DNA from: CAYGAW01 sp964347945 | GTDB taxonomy: Bacteria > Chloroflexota > Anaerolineae > UBA7937 > B3-Chlor | DNA length: 5,829 nucleotides | Direction of reading: 5' to 3' | Assembly: GCA_964347945.1 (NCBI GenBank) | Contig: CAYGAW010000106.1 | Span: 1-5,829, forward strand | Shown: positions 5,680 to 5,829 of the stretch, one piece after another | Position numbering within the stretch: the stretch's first letter is position 1 | Layout of the letters: every line of letters begins with the position of its first letter | The notes under the pieces: model-generated | Database searches by the model: none | What the model saw: only the letters and a program-made list of their open reading frames with translations | Told to the model about the DNA's origin: nothing | Made by a program: the position numbers and the translations under genes

Positions 5680-5829
5680 GTGCCTACTCTGCGACTCTAC
5701 TTCCTGGGTTCGCTGGACATCCGCTATGATGGGCAGCAATTGCCCAAGCCTCCCACGCTCAAATCCCAATCCTTGCTGGCCTTCCTGATCCTGCATCGTG
5801 ACCAATCTCAATCCAGGGATGGTCTGGTC
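5680..5829 (+). CDS. 5' end of the SARP/BTAD-SBP regulator gene (true GTG start), cut by the window end
   Basis: The frame begins with GTG at 5680 and reads MPTLRLYFLGSLDIRYDGQQ, the usual short beta-strand opening of SARP winged-helix domains, then continues into the same protein sequence that starts at position 3. GAGGAGA at 5666-5672 is a strong Shine-Dalgarno with a spacer of 7-8 bases, which decides the start. From 5711 on, the DNA is identical to bases 1-119, and the frame of the two copies agrees. The simplest reading is one gene crossing the closure point of a 5,710-bp unit. The alternative is a second, tandem copy of the regulator gene of which only the first 50 codons are present. 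Confidence 0.9.
   Translation, partial: MPTLRLYFLGSLDIRYDGQQLPKPPTLKSQSLLAFLILHRDQSQSRDGLV
5711..5829 (+). repeat. Terminal direct repeat, right copy (119 bp, identical to 1-119)
   Basis: This is the right copy of the exact terminal repeat. It carries codons 12-50 of the regulator as numbered from the GTG at 5680, in the same frame as the left copy. Removing either copy leaves a 5,710-bp unit with an intact regulator gene. Confidence 0.97.

Noticed and set aside
5351..5788. A 145-codon plus-strand frame overlapping the small gene and the regulator promoter
   Set aside because: It runs in a different frame through the well-supported small gene, the promoter and the regulator start, is rich in Ser/Cys/Arg, and resembles no family.
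1..5829. CRISPR array, tRNA, rRNA or riboswitch
   Set aside because: No regularly spaced repeat-spacer series, no cloverleaf or rRNA-like conserved segment, and no known riboswitch core was seen on either strand.

Overview
The window is a bacterial, GC-rich stretch carrying three convincing genes, all on the plus strand. The first is a giant SARP/AfsR-type regulator fused to an oligopeptide-binding-protein domain. The second is an extended SDR (NAD(P)-dependent epimerase/reductase). The third is a 71-residue protein of unknown function. The BTAD regulator with a STAND ATPase and a solute-binding domain, together with the small 'FWREWSG...WRGRIEHV' protein, reminds me of Chloroflexota (Anaerolineae-like) metagenomic genomes. 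That assignment is an inference from gene style, not from a marker gene.

The most important structural fact is that bases 1-119 and 5711-5829 are identical. The sequence therefore closes on itself as a 5,710-bp unit. The reading frame runs cleanly through the junction. The true start of the large regulator (GTG at 5680, with a good Shine-Dalgarno and a consensus-like promoter upstream) lies at the right end, and the rest of the gene continues at position 3 of the left end. The unit is either a small circle, a head-to-tail tandem duplication, or an assembly cycle produced by a repeat. The overlap of exactly 119 bases looks like an assembler k-mer overlap. No replication, mobilisation, partition or integrase gene is visible.

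Layout: 3-3791 is the regulator (its first 20 residues are encoded only at the right end or over the junction), ending in a textbook intrinsic terminator at 3849-3877. The stretch 3792-4132 is mostly non-coding. It contains that terminator, a 12-bp palindrome, a doubtful 57-codon frame, and three TTTGGC direct repeats at about 11-12 bp spacing just upstream of a -10-like box. Then come the SDR gene (4133-5149), a strong hairpin (5177-5208), the small gene (5251-5466), and about 210 bases holding the regulator promoter, 5' UTR and RBS (5467-5679). The final 150 bases are the start of the regulator gene again.

Working model (inference): the regulator is a cytoplasmic one-component switch. A C-terminal OppA-like domain senses a peptide or other small solute, a STAND NTPase module transmits the signal, and an N-terminal SARP winged helix binds direct repeats. 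The SDR promoter, with its three SARP-spaced repeats, is the best candidate target within the window.
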